Assembly (NCBI RefSeq): GCF_900187445.1 | Contig: NZ_FYEB01000001.1 | Location: 992,001-1,056,000, forward strand | Reading direction: 5' to 3' | Source of the DNA: Pseudomonas sp. Irchel s3b2 | GTDB lineage: Bacteria; Pseudomonadota; Gammaproteobacteria; Pseudomonadales; Pseudomonadaceae | DNA length: 64,000 nucleotides | In this document: piece after piece, positions 52,656 through 61,687 of the stretch | How positions within the stretch are numbered: position 1 is the first letter of the stretch | How the letters are laid out: each line of letters opens with the position of its first letter | Position numbers and translations under genes: made by a program | The notes under the pieces: generated by a model | Database searches by the model: none | Told to the model about the DNA's origin: nothing | Seen by the model: only the letters and a program-made list of their open reading frames with translations

Positions 52656-54065
52656 ATGATCCGCACCTATTTTGATGAGATGTACGATGCCGGCGGCCAG
52701 GTCCGCCCGCATTATCGGGAGTTTGCCCGTTGGCTGGCCGAAACGCCTGACGAGCTTTTGGCACAACGGCGACGCGAGGCCGATCTGTTATTTCATCGTG
52801 CCGGGATTACGTTCACGCTCTACGGAGATGAGCAGGGGACAGAGCGCCTGATTCCCTTCGACACCATTCCCCGCAGCATCCCCGCCAGTGAATGGCGGGT
52901 CGTCGAGCGCGGCTGCATTCAACGGGTCAAGGCATTGAACATGTTCCTTGCCGACCTCTATCACGAGCAGCGCATCATCAAGGCCGGCATCATCCCGGCC
53001 GAGCAAGTGCTGGCCAACGAGCAATACCAGTTGGCGATGCAAGGGCTGGATCTGCACCGCGATATCTATTCGCACATTTCCGGCGTCGATCTGGTGCGCG
53101 ATGGCGACGGCACGTACTACGTGCTCGAAGACAATCTACGTACACCCAGCGGCGTGAGCTACATGCTCGAAGACCGCAAGATGATGATGCGCCTGTTCCC
53201 CGAGTTGTTCTCGGCCCAGCGCATCGCACCGATCGACCACTATCCGAATCTGTTGCTCGACACCTTGAAAAGCTCCAGTCCGCTCGACAACCCGAGTGTG
53301 GTGGTGCTGACGCCGGGGCGCTTTAACAGCGCATTTTTCGAGCATGCGTTTCTGGCCCGGGAAATGGGCGTTGAACTGGTCGAAGGCGCAGACCTGTTCG
53401 TGCGCGATGACAAGGTGTTCATGCGCACCACCGATGGGCCGAAAGCCGTCGACGTGATCTACCGTCGCCTCGACGATGCCTTCCTCGATCCGCTGGCGTT
53501 CAATCCGGATTCGATGCTCGGCGTGCCAGGGCTGCTGTCGTCCTACCGCTCCGGCAACGTGGTGCTGGCGAATGCCATCGGCACCGGGGTCGCGGACGAC
53601 AAGTCGGTGTACCCCTTCGTCACGGACATGATTCGTTTCTACCTGGATGAAGAGCCGATCCTGAAGAACGTGCCGACATGGCAGTGTCGTAATCCCTCGG
53701 AACTGTCCCACGTGCTGGCCAATCTTCCGGAACTGGTGGTCAAGGAAACCCAGGGTTCCGGCGGCTACGGAATGCTGGTGGGGCCGGCGGCGACGGCAGC
53801 GGAAATCGAATCGTTCCGCGAGCGGATCAAAGCCAAGCCCCACGCGTACATCGCCCAACCGACGTTGTCTTTGTCGACCTGTCCGACCTTTGTCGAAAAC
53901 GGCATCGCTCCACGCCACATCGACCTGCGCCCGTTTGTGTTGTCTGGCCGCGAAACCCGGGTTGTGCCCGGCGGTTTGACCCGTGTCGCCTTGCGTGAAG
54001 GCTCCCTGGTGGTGAATTCCTCCCAGGGCGGCGGAACCAAGGATACCTGGGTGGTCGAGGATTGA
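52656..54065 (+). CDS. Circularly permuted type 2 ATP-grasp protein
   Basis: A 469-residue protein of the circularly permuted ATP-grasp family. YVLEDNLRTPSGVSYMLEDRK (about 154-174), ANAIGTGVADDKSVY and KETQGSGGYGMLVGP (about 364-378, the nucleotide loop) are characteristic. These enzymes are thought to form peptide-type bonds and are nearly always encoded with an alpha-E protein and a transglutaminase-like protein, as here. ATG 52656 with AAGGAG 9 bases upstream. First gene of the sigma-54 unit. Confidence 0.92.
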   Translation: MIRTYFDEMYDAGGQVRPHYREFARWLAETPDELLAQRRREADLLFHRAGITFTLYGDEQGTERLIPFDTIPRSIPASEWRVVERGCIQRVKALNMFLADLYHEQRIIKAGIIPAEQVLANEQYQLAMQGLDLHRDIYSHISGVDLVRDGDGTYYVLEDNLRTPSGVSYMLEDRKMMMRLFPELFSAQRIAPIDHYPNLLLDTLKSSSPLDNPSVVVLTPGRFNSAFFEHAFLAREMGVELVEGADLFVRDDKVFMRTTDGPKAVDVIYRRLDDAFLDPLAFNPDSMLGVPGLLSSYRSGNVVLANAIGTGVADDKSVYPFVTDMIRFYLDEEPILKNVPTWQCRNPSELSHVLANLPELVVKETQGSGGYGMLVGPAATAAEIESFRERIKAKPHAYIAQPTLSLSTCPTFVENGIAPRHIDLRPFVLSGRETRVVPGGLTRVALREGSLVVNSSQGGGTKDTWVVED

Positions 54066-54077
54066 AGGAAGCCTGCC

Positions 54078-55028
54078 ATGTTAAGTAGAACTGCCTCGGA
54101 TCTGTATTGGATGTCGCGTTACCTGGAGCGGGCGGAAAACCTCGCACGGATGCTCGACATCAGTTATTCGCTGTCACTCATGCCCCAGGACGGTCGTGGC
54201 GATGGCTTGCACGAACTCGCCATGCCGTTGCTGATCACCGGCACCCTCGACGATTACCTGGAGCGCCACGGCGATCTGCATGCCGAACGGCTGCTGCATT
54301 TCTTCGCTTTGGATGCGGCCAATCCGGCGAGCATCTACAGCTGCCTCGGTGCCGCGCGAGTCAGCGCCCATGCGGTGCGTGGGCGAATCACCGCCGACAT
54401 GTGGGAAAACATCAACGCTACCTGGCTGGAAATTCGCGGGATTGCCGAGCAGGGCTTGAGTCGCTACGGCATGAGTCGTTTCTGTGAGTGGATCAAGGAG
54501 CGTTCCCACCTGTTCCGCGGCGCGTCCTACGGCACGATCATGCGTAACGACGCGTTCCGGTTCATTCGTCTGGGTACCTTTATCGAAAGGGCTGACAACA
54601 CCTTGCGCCTGCTCGACGCCCGTTACGAAATGGCCGGCGATCAGGCCGAAGCAGTCAGCGACGGCACGGCCCACGCGTATTACCAGTGGAGCGCCTTGCT
54701 GCGAGCCCTATCGTCGTTCGAGGCCTACACCGAGATCTACCGCGACGCCCCTGGCGCCCGGCATGTGGCCGAGTTGTTGCTGTTGCGCGCCGACGTGCCG
54801 CGATCCCTGCGCGCCTGCACCGAAGAAATCGACCAGATCCTCGCCCAATTACCGGGCGCCAACGGCCGTCCTGCCCAGCGTTTGGCGGCAGAAATGGACG
54901 CGCGCCTGCGTTACACCGGTATCAACGAAATTCTCGACGAAGGCCTGCATGCCTGGCTGACCGAGTTCATCCCGCTGGTGCGCCAGTTGGGCAACGCCAT
55001 ACACAGTTCCTACCTGGAGGCTGCATGA
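54078..55028 (+). CDS. Alpha-E domain protein
   Basis: A 316-residue all-helical alpha-E protein: MLSRTASDLYWMSRYLERAENLARMLD at the start is diagnostic, with SHLFRGASYGTIMRNDAFRFIRLGTFIERADNTLRLLD about residues 142-179. Partner of the ATP-grasp enzyme, role unproven. It starts 12 bases after the ATP-grasp stop and overlaps the transglutaminase gene by 4. Confidence 0.93.
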   Translation: MLSRTASDLYWMSRYLERAENLARMLDISYSLSLMPQDGRGDGLHELAMPLLITGTLDDYLERHGDLHAERLLHFFALDAANPASIYSCLGAARVSAHAVRGRITADMWENINATWLEIRGIAEQGLSRYGMSRFCEWIKERSHLFRGASYGTIMRNDAFRFIRLGTFIERADNTLRLLDARYEMAGDQAEAVSDGTAHAYYQWSALLRALSSFEAYTEIYRDAPGARHVAELLLLRADVPRSLRACTEEIDQILAQLPGANGRPAQRLAAEMDARLRYTGINEILDEGLHAWLTEFIPLVRQLGNAIHSSYLEAA

Positions 55029-55828
55029 GACTTTCCATTAGCCACGAGACCACCTATCACTACGAAGATCAGGTGCGGGCGAGCATCCAGTACCTGCGAC
55101 TGACCCCCCATGACAGCGAGCGCCAACACGTGCTCAGCTGGCAGCTCGACCTGCCACGCCCGGTGCGTGCGCAGCTCGATCCGTTCGGCAACATTCTGCA
55201 TGTGCTGACCCTGGACGAACCTCACGAAGCGATCATTATCGGCGCCCGAGGGCAGGTGGACATCGACGAACTGCGCGAAGCCGAGCATGAAAGCCAGTCG
55301 GCGCTGCCGTTCCTGCGCTTCACGCGCCTGACTGAGGCCGACGAAGCGCTGCGCGCATTCGCCGAGAAGGCCTGCAAACAACGCCGGGATCGTACGGCGC
55401 TGATCGATTTGATGCATGGCCTGAACCAGCACATGACCTACACGCCGGGTTCCACCGAAGTGGACACCAGCGCCGCCCAGGCTTTCGCCGGGCGTTCCGG
55501 TGTCTGCCAGGACCACACCCATGCGTTCCTCGCCTGCGCCCGCAGCCTGGGCATTCCCTCGCGTTATGTGTCGGGGTATCTGTACAGCGAGAACAGCGAA
55601 CACTTGGCCAGTCATGCCTGGGCTGAAGCCTGGCTGGATGACGCCTGGTACAGCTTCGACGTAACCAACGAACTGGCCCGCCCGGAGCGTCACCTGAAAC
55701 TGGCCGTGGGCCTGGATTACCTCGACGCCTGCCCGGTGCGCGGCATGCGCCGTGGCGGCGGGGGCGAGCAGATGCATGCGAAGGTATTTGTTTCGCCGAC
55801 GCCGGTGATCTCCGTCCAACAGCAGTAA
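55025..55828 (+). CDS. Transglutaminase-like cysteine protease
   Basis: A 267-residue protein with a bacterial transglutaminase-like N-terminal domain (RLSISHETTYHYEDQVRAS) and a papain-like core. The triad is Cys 161 in GRSGVCQDHTH, His 197 in SHAWAEAW and Asp 212 in FDVTN. Members act as peptidases or transglutaminases; the presumed substrate is the product of the ATP-grasp partner. Its ATG lies in the ATGA overlap with the alpha-E gene. Confidence 0.92.
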   Translation: MRLSISHETTYHYEDQVRASIQYLRLTPHDSERQHVLSWQLDLPRPVRAQLDPFGNILHVLTLDEPHEAIIIGARGQVDIDELREAEHESQSALPFLRFTRLTEADEALRAFAEKACKQRRDRTALIDLMHGLNQHMTYTPGSTEVDTSAAQAFAGRSGVCQDHTHAFLACARSLGIPSRYVSGYLYSENSEHLASHAWAEAWLDDAWYSFDVTNELARPERHLKLAVGLDYLDACPVRGMRRGGGGEQMHAKVFVSPTPVISVQQQ

Positions 55829-55837
55829 CCTACCACC

Positions 55838-55948
55838 GATCGTTCCCACGCTCTGCGTGGGAATGCCTCCACGGACGCTCCGCGTTAGGCTTTGGATGTG
55901 ACGCAGAGCGTCACGGGCTGCATTCCTTTGCTGCGCGTGGGAACGATC
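55838..55948. repeat. GATCGTTCCCACGC inverted repeat element
   Basis: A 111-base copy; its right arm is degenerate (CATTCCTTTGCTGCGCGTGG). Confidence 0.88.
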
Positions 55949-55953
55949 ACTGA

Positions 55954-56775
55954 CTAGGGCTTCACCTTTCGCCCGGCCATATGCTTCAAATACCCCACCA
56001 ACAATTCCAGATCCCCCTCCGGTAACACCGTCGTCGCGAACGCCGGCATCTTCGCCTGCGGCCACTGGCGCAAGCTCTGCGGATCACGAATGTAGCGCTT
56101 GAGGAAATCCGCGCCGAAGTACTCGGTCGGGTTGAACGGAATATTCAGGTCCGGCCCGAACTGCGCATCTCCCGCCCCATTGAGTCGATGACAGGCCAGG
56201 CAGTTCTTCTGAAACAGCGCAAAGCCCTTGTTCACCGGATCATCCGCCTTCAGCGCAGGATCGGGCAGCAGGGCAGGGAAGCGCTCGGCCACCGGGGCCA
56301 TGCGCTTGATGCTGGCCACTTCGAACGGCCATTGCTCAGGGCTGATGTTGCCTGCCTGCGGATTGGTCCAGACCAGATAAAACGGCCCCGCACTGTGCTT
56401 GCCCTCTGACAGCGGCGGCCACGGCTGGGCCGGGTCTTCAATCGCCAGCCAGGCCCGCGCGCCTTGGGTATTGAGCAGCGGCGCGGCAGCCAGTTCGGCG
56501 GCAAAACCGTCCAGGGCAACGGCTTGCAGGTGATCGTCAGGCTTGATGCCCGTCAACAGCGCCGCCAACGGCACGGCGCGATAGCTCATGTCCCGTTTGT
56601 AGGAAACATCGTTAGTGATCGTGATGGTCTGAACCTGAGGATGCTTGAGCAATTGCTCGGTCTGCCAGGTGCCAGGGCTCGCGCCCAGCTCAAGATTCAG
56701 CTGTGCGGCAGACAGAGGCGTGCTAAGCAGCAAGGCCCCAAACAGAATGAGTGCTTTCAAGTGATCGCCGTCCAT
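55954..56775 (-). CDS. Exported c-type cytochrome
   Basis: A 273-residue exported protein. Signal sequence at about 6-24; residues 25-165 form an unrecognised beta-rich region that may be a sulfite-oxidase-like fold; the C-terminal cytochrome c domain has CLACH (about 195-199) and the distal MPAF methionine. ATG 56775 lacks a clear ribosome site, and TTG 56760 (GGACGG upstream) is a realistic alternative. It should transfer electrons in the periplasm; the partner is not adjacent. Confidence 0.82.
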   Translation of the reverse strand: MDGDHLKALILFGALLLSTPLSAAQLNLELGASPGTWQTEQLLKHPQVQTITITNDVSYKRDMSYRAVPLAALLTGIKPDDHLQAVALDGFAAELAAAPLLNTQGARAWLAIEDPAQPWPPLSEGKHSAGPFYLVWTNPQAGNISPEQWPFEVASIKRMAPVAERFPALLPDPALKADDPVNKGFALFQKNCLACHRLNGAGDAQFGPDLNIPFNPTEYFGADFLKRYIRDPQSLRQWPQAKMPAFATTVLPEGDLELLVGYLKHMAGRKVKP

Positions 56776-56871
56776 GTCGTAGAAGTGCCGCAAAGGTTGG
56801 CACAGCCACGCTGACCCGGGTAGCGAGCAAATCACATTTTTATCAGGCGAAATGAAAACCCTGAAGCTCGA

Positions 56872-56967
56872 TCAGCCAATCACCTTGGTCAGGTTCGGCA
56901 AAATCAACAACAGTGTAGTGGCGAATAGAATGAGCCCGGCTTGACGAACTTTCGAATGCTTGAACAT
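56872..56967 (-). CDS. 31-residue membrane peptide
   Basis: A short frame, MFKHSKVRQAGLILFATTLL then LILPNLTKVIG. One hydrophobic helix (about 11-25) after a basic start fits a single-pass small membrane protein. AAAGGCGG lies 8 bases upstream. No partner gene is evident; small size limits certainty. Confidence 0.5.
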   Translation of the reverse strand: MFKHSKVRQAGLILFATTLLLILPNLTKVIG

Positions 56968-57412
56968 GGCTTGACCGCCTTTTTTGTTATTTCCTGATGC
57001 CTGCCTGCCTATCTCCATGACGACAGAGCGTTGCACTTCCTTGTAGAACGAGTGCCTCGGCAAAACCCGACGACAACTTCGTACAAGGTTTACCTTAGGG
57101 CCCGCGTCACGGTTGGCTTAGATCCATTTCGTATGTGTTACTCGCTTATTGCTTCTAAAAAGGCATGAGGCTTATGGCCAGCTTCTTGGGCGCCCGTTGG
57201 CTAGACAGCTCGGTGACGTGAATCGATTTATCTGATAGCAGACTACCGTTCGTCTGAGCGTGACCGTCAACGCCAATGAGCACTGTGGTCATTGAATCCA
57301 TGGCTGCTCGGCATAAGGTGAGTGCATAAAGATCAGGGTCACACGGTCTCCTGTAGGAGCTGCCGAAGGCTGCGATCTTTTGATCTTCATCACCATCAGG
57401 TTCGAGGACGTC
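56968..57412. other. Gene-poor region before thiolase
   Basis: A 445-base region. A minus-strand frame of 45 codons at 57155-57292 (MTTVLIGVDGHAQTNG) is unsupported by any ribosome site. TGTAGGAGCTGCCGAAGGCT at 57351-57370 is half of another REP-like family. Confidence 0.45.
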
Positions 57413-58618
57413 ATGACCCAAGCTTTGATATTCGACGCGTTACGCACGCCCCGTGGCAAAGGCAAGGCCAATGGCGCCTTGCACAGCGTCAAGCCAGTGA
57501 ACCTGGTGGCCGGGCTGCTGACGGCGCTGCAGCAGCGTACGTCCCTGGACACCAGTCAGGTCGATGATGTGGTGCTCGGTTGCGTGACGCCCATCGGCGA
57601 TCAGGGTTCCGACATCGCCAAGACCGCCACGCAGGTGGCCGATTGGGACGTCAGCGTGGCCGGCATGCAGCTCAATCGCTTTTGCGCGTCGGGGCTGGAA
57701 GCGGTGAACCTCGGGGCGATGAAAATACGTTCCGGCTTCGAAGACCTGGTGGTAGTCGGTGGTGTCGAGTCGATGTCCCGCGTGCCCATGGGCAGCGACG
57801 GCGGCGCTTGGGCACTGGACCCGGAAACCAATTTTCACAACCACTTCACGCCCCAAGGCGTGGGTGCCGACCTGATCGCCACGATTGAAGGCTTCAGCCG
57901 TGAGGACGTCGATGCCTTCGCGTTGCACTCCCAGCAGAAGGCGGCGCGGGCGCGGGCGAACGGTTCATTCAACAAGTCGCTGGTGCCGGTGCAGGACCAG
58001 AACGGCATCATCCTGCTCGATCATGATGAGTTCATTCGCGCCGAATCGACGATGGAAGGCCTGGGCAAGCTCAAGCCGAGCTTCGAAATGATCGGGCAAA
58101 TGGGCTTTGATGCCACGGCATTGCGGGTTTACAGCCAGGTCGAGCGGATCAACCACGTGCACACGCCGGGCAACAGTTCCGGGATCGTCGATGGTGCGGC
58201 GCTGATGCTGATCGGCTCCGAGGCCCGTGGCCGGGCGTTGGGCTTGCAGCCACGGGCGCGCATCGTCGCCACGGCGGTCACCAGCACCGACCCGACCATC
58301 ATGCTCACCGGCCCCGCGCCGGCTACGCGCAAGGCGCTGGCCAAGGCCGGGCTTCGGGTCAAAGACATCGACCTGTTCGAAGTCAACGAAGCGTTCGCTT
58401 CGGTCGTGCTCAAGTTCATCAAGGACATGGCCATAGACCCCGATAAGGTCAACGTCAACGGCGGTTCCATCGCCATGGGTCACCCGCTCGGCGCCACTGG
58501 CTGCGCGATTCTCGGCACGCTGCTCGATGAACTGGAAACCCGGCGCCTGCGCTATGGCCTGGCGACATTGTGTGTCGGCGGCGGCATGGGCATTGCCACC
58601 ATCATCGAACGCCTCTGA
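57413..58618 (+). CDS. Acetyl-CoA C-acyltransferase (thiolase)
   Basis: A 401-residue thiolase with the full active site: Cys 91 in [14 protein letters not shown], His 357 in [14 protein letters not shown] and Cys 387 in [11 protein letters not shown]. It cleaves 3-ketoacyl-CoA in beta-oxidation, or condenses acetyl-CoA. It precedes the FadB-type gene by 38 bases; the two form a pair that acts in sequence. GAGG precedes the ATG. Confidence 0.94.
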   Translation: MTQALIFDALRTPRGKGKANGALHSVKPVNLVAGLLTALQQRTSLDTSQVDDVVLGCVTPIGDQGSDIAKTATQVADWDVSVAGMQLNRFCASGLEAVNLGAMKIRSGFEDLVVVGGVESMSRVPMGSDGGAWALDPETNFHNHFTPQGVGADLIATIEGFSREDVDAFALHSQQKAARARANGSFNKSLVPVQDQNGIILLDHDEFIRAESTMEGLGKLKPSFEMIGQMGFDATALRVYSQVERINHVHTPGNSSGIVDGAALMLIGSEARGRALGLQPRARIVATAVTSTDPTIMLTGPAPATRKALAKAGLRVKDIDLFEVNEAFASVVLKFIKDMAIDPDKVNVNGGSIAMGHPLGATGCAILGTLLDELETRRLRYGLATLCVGGGMGIATIIERL

Positions 58619-58656
58619 GCCTGACTTTAAGAAAATCCGACGCAAGGAAAATTGCC

Positions 58657-60801
58657 ATGACCCAAGCCATCCGTTACGAAAAGGGTCAGGACCAGATCGT
58701 CGTCCTGACCATCGACATGCCGGGCCAGAGTGCCAACACCATGAACGCGGTCTACCGCGACGCCATGGCCACCTGCGTCGCCCGACTGGTCGCCGACAAG
58801 GACGCCATTGCCGGCGTGATCATCACCTCGGCCAAGAAGACCTTCTTCGCCGGCGGCGACCTCAATGAACTGATCAAGGTCGGCAAACCCGAAGCCAAAG
58901 CCTTTTACGACATGGTGCTGGCACTCAAGGGCCAACTGCGCACCCTGGAAACCCTCGGCAAACCGGTGGTCGCCGCCATCAATGGCGCGGCGCTTGGCGG
59001 TGGTTGGGAGATCTGCCTGGCCTGCCATCACCGCGTGGCGCTGGACAATCCGTCGGTGCTGCTTGGCCTGCCGGAAGTCACTCTCGGCCTATTGCCGGGC
59101 GGCGGCGGGGTAGTGCGCATGGTCCGCATGCTGGGCATTGAAAAAGCCCTGCCGTATCTGCTTGAAGGCAAGAAAATCCGCCCGCAACAGGCGTTACAGG
59201 CGCGGTTGATCGACGAATTGGCTGCCGATCGCGATGAGCTGATGACCAAGTCGAGAGCGTGGATTGTTGCTCACCCGGTCGCTGCGCAGCGCTGGGACGT
59301 GAAGGGTTATCAGATCCCTGGCGGCACGCCGTCGGACCCGAAGCTCGCGCCGATGCTGGCCATCACGCCATCGATTCTGCGCAGCAAAACCCAAGGCTGC
59401 CTGCCCGCACCGGAGAAAATCCTCTGTGCTGCGGTGGAAGGCGCTCAGGTGGATTTCGATACGGCGCACCTGATCGAAACCCGTTACTTCACCGAACTGA
59501 CCACCGGCCAAGTGGCGAAAAATCTCATCGGCACGTTCTGGTTTCAGCTCAATGAGATCAATGCCGGCGGCTCGCGCCCCCAAGGCATAGCGCCGTATGT
59601 GACGAAGAAAGTCGGCGTGCTCGGCGCCGGGATGATGGGCGCGGGCATCGCGTTTGTCAGTGCATCGGCCGGCATCGACGTGGTGCTCAAAGACATCAAC
59701 CTCGCCGCGGCAGAGAAGGGCAAGACCCACTCGGCGGCGTTGCTGGACAAAAAGGTTGCGCGTGGTCAGTTAACTCGGGAGCAGCGCGAGGCGATTCTGG
59801 CGCGAATCCATGCCACCGAAAACGATACGGACCTGGCCGGTTGCGACCTGATCATTGAAGCAGTGTTTGAAGATCGCGAACTGAAGGCCAAGGTCTCATC
59901 AGCCGCGCAAACAGTCGTCGGCCCGGATGCGGTCATCGCCTCCAACACTTCGACCTTGCCGATCAGCGGTCTGGCCACCGCCGTGCCGGACCCGACGAAA
60001 TTCATCGGCCTGCATTTCTTCAGTCCCGTGGAGAAAATGCCGCTGGTGGAAATCATCAAGGGCGTCCACACCAGCGACGACACCCTGGCTCGCGGTTTCG
60101 ATTTCGTTCTGCAAATCAAGAAAACCCCGATTGTGGTCAACGACAGTCGCGGCTTCTTTACCTCCCGAGTGTTCGGCACCTTCACCAACGAAGGCATTGC
60201 CATGCTCGGCGAAGGCGTGAGCGCGCCGATGATCGAGACCGAAGCGCGCAAGGCCGGCATGCCCGTCGGGCCTCTGGCGATCTCCGACGAAGTTTCCCTC
60301 AGCCTCATGAGCCATATCCGCGAGCAAACCGCCAAAGACTTGCGAGCAGAAGGGAAAGCCCTGATTGAGCACCCGGCGTTCGCCGTGATTGATTTGCTGC
60401 TCAAGGAATACAAGCGTCCGGGCAAGGCCGCTGGGGGGGGGTTCTACGATTACCCGGCCACAGGGCAGAAGCATTTGTGGCCAGGGCTGAAAAGCCGTTT
60501 CGAGAAAGCCGATGGGCAGATTTCGCCGAAAGACATACGCGATCGACTGCTATTCGTCCAAGCCATCGAAACCGTGCGCTGTATGGAAGAGGGCGTGCTG
60601 ACCTCGACGGCGGATGCCAACGTTGGCTCGATCTTCGGCATCGGCTTCGCGGCCTGGACTGGCGGTGCGCTGCAGTTCATCAACCAGTACGGCGTGCAAG
60701 ACTTCGTCGCCCGCGCCCAGTATCTGGCCGAGCAATATGGCGAGCGCTTCACACCGCCTGCGCTGCTGTTGGAGAAAGCCGCCAAAAACGCCTTGTTCTA
60801 A
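58657..60801 (+). CDS. FadB-type hydratase / 3-hydroxyacyl-CoA dehydrogenase
   Basis: A 714-residue bifunctional enzyme. An enoyl-CoA hydratase domain (about 1-190) has FFAGGDLNEL and NGAALGGGWEICLACH; the NAD domain opens with VGVLGAGMMGAGIAFVSASAG (about 315-335), and the dehydrogenase C-domain has FFSPVEKMPLVEII and KTPIVVNDSRGFFTSRV. It hydrates enoyl-CoA and oxidises 3-hydroxyacyl-CoA for the thiolase encoded upstream. A run of nine G (60433-60441) codes three glycines and is a slippage-prone site. Confidence 0.94.
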   Translation: MTQAIRYEKGQDQIVVLTIDMPGQSANTMNAVYRDAMATCVARLVADKDAIAGVIITSAKKTFFAGGDLNELIKVGKPEAKAFYDMVLALKGQLRTLETLGKPVVAAINGAALGGGWEICLACHHRVALDNPSVLLGLPEVTLGLLPGGGGVVRMVRMLGIEKALPYLLEGKKIRPQQALQARLIDELAADRDELMTKSRAWIVAHPVAAQRWDVKGYQIPGGTPSDPKLAPMLAITPSILRSKTQGCLPAPEKILCAAVEGAQVDFDTAHLIETRYFTELTTGQVAKNLIGTFWFQLNEINAGGSRPQGIAPYVTKKVGVLGAGMMGAGIAFVSASAGIDVVLKDINLAAAEKGKTHSAALLDKKVARGQLTREQREAILARIHATENDTDLAGCDLIIEAVFEDRELKAKVSSAAQTVVGPDAVIASNTSTLPISGLATAVPDPTKFIGLHFFSPVEKMPLVEIIKGVHTSDDTLARGFDFVLQIKKTPIVVNDSRGFFTSRVFGTFTNEGIAMLGEGVSAPMIETEARKAGMPVGPLAISDEVSLSLMSHIREQTAKDLRAEGKALIEHPAFAVIDLLLKEYKRPGKAAGGGFYDYPATGQKHLWPGLKSRFEKADGQISPKDIRDRLLFVQAIETVRCMEEGVLTSTADANVGSIFGIGFAAWTGGALQFINQYGVQDFVARAQYLAEQYGERFTPPALLLEKAAKNALF

Positions 60802-60896
60802 GGGACCGATGACGCGCTCCGGGGCTTGCCTTGCCACCGTGTTTCGAGGCAGGCTCTGGGGTGTGCATTATTCCCTTCATGTGTCAGGTATTTTTT

Positions 60897-61631
60897 ATGT
60901 CGTTACGCATCTGCATTCTGGAAACCGACATCCTGCGTCCGGAACTGGTCGATCAATATCAGGGTTACGGGCAGATGTTCCAGCGTCTGTTTTCGCAGCA
61001 GCCCATCGCTGCCGAGTTCACCGTGTACAACGTGATGCAGGGCGATTATCCCAGCGATGACCTGACCTTCGATGCGTATCTGGTCACCGGCAGCAAGGCC
61101 GATTCCTTCGGCACCGACCCGTGGATTCAAACCCTCAAGACGTACCTGCTGAATCGCTACGAGCGCGGCGACAAACTGCTGGGTGTGTGTTTCGGCCATC
61201 AGCTGCTGGCGCTGTTATTGGGTGGCAAAAGTGAGCGGGCAACCCAGGGTTGGGGCGTGGGCACCCATAGCTACAAACTCGCGGCCAAGGCGCCGTGGAT
61301 GAGCCCGGTGAGGGAGGATCTGACGCTGCTGATCAGCCACCAGGATCAGGTCACCGCGCTGCCGGAAAACGCTACGGTCATCGCCTCGAGCGATTTCTGC
61401 CCCTTCGCCGCATACCACATCAACGATCAAGTGCTGTGCTTCCAGGGGCATCCAGAATTCATTCACGATTACTCACGGGCGTTGCTGGATATTCGTCAGG
61501 AAGCGCTGGGCGAGCAGATTTATTCGAAAGGTATGGCGAGCCTTGAACACGAGCATCACGGCACTACCGTTGCAGAGTGGATGATGCGGTTTGTGGCGCA
61601 CAAGCCCGAGGATGAAGCGGTTAAACGCTAA
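60897..61631 (+). CDS. Class I glutamine amidotransferase-like protein
   Basis: A 244-residue GATase-1 protein with nucleophile Cys 98 in GVCFGHQL and His 185/Glu 187 in FQGHPEF. It is a free-standing amidase rather than a synthase subunit. Stand-alone members include enzymes hydrolysing gamma-glutamyl amines, which is possible here but not shown. AGG lies about 9 bases before ATG 60897; an upstream frame extension is unsupported. Confidence 0.87.
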   Translation: MSLRICILETDILRPELVDQYQGYGQMFQRLFSQQPIAAEFTVYNVMQGDYPSDDLTFDAYLVTGSKADSFGTDPWIQTLKTYLLNRYERGDKLLGVCFGHQLLALLLGGKSERATQGWGVGTHSYKLAAKAPWMSPVREDLTLLISHQDQVTALPENATVIASSDFCPFAAYHINDQVLCFQGHPEFIHDYSRALLDIRQEALGEQIYSKGMASLEHEHHGTTVAEWMMRFVAHKPEDEAVKR

Positions 61632-61639
61632 GCGAAACC

Positions 61640-61664
61640 TGTAGGAGCGAGGCTTGCCCGCGAA
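61640..61664. repeat. Single REP half-site
   Basis: TGTAGGAGCGAGGCTTGCCC without an inverted partner nearby: a solitary REP, between convergent genes. Confidence 0.8.
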
Positions 61665-61687
61665 TTGTGCAGACGCCTCGGTCCCGA

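Noticed and set aside
57155..57292. 45-codon minus-strand frame MTTVLIGVDGHAQTNG
   Set aside because: No ribosome site and no recognised family; not called as a gene.
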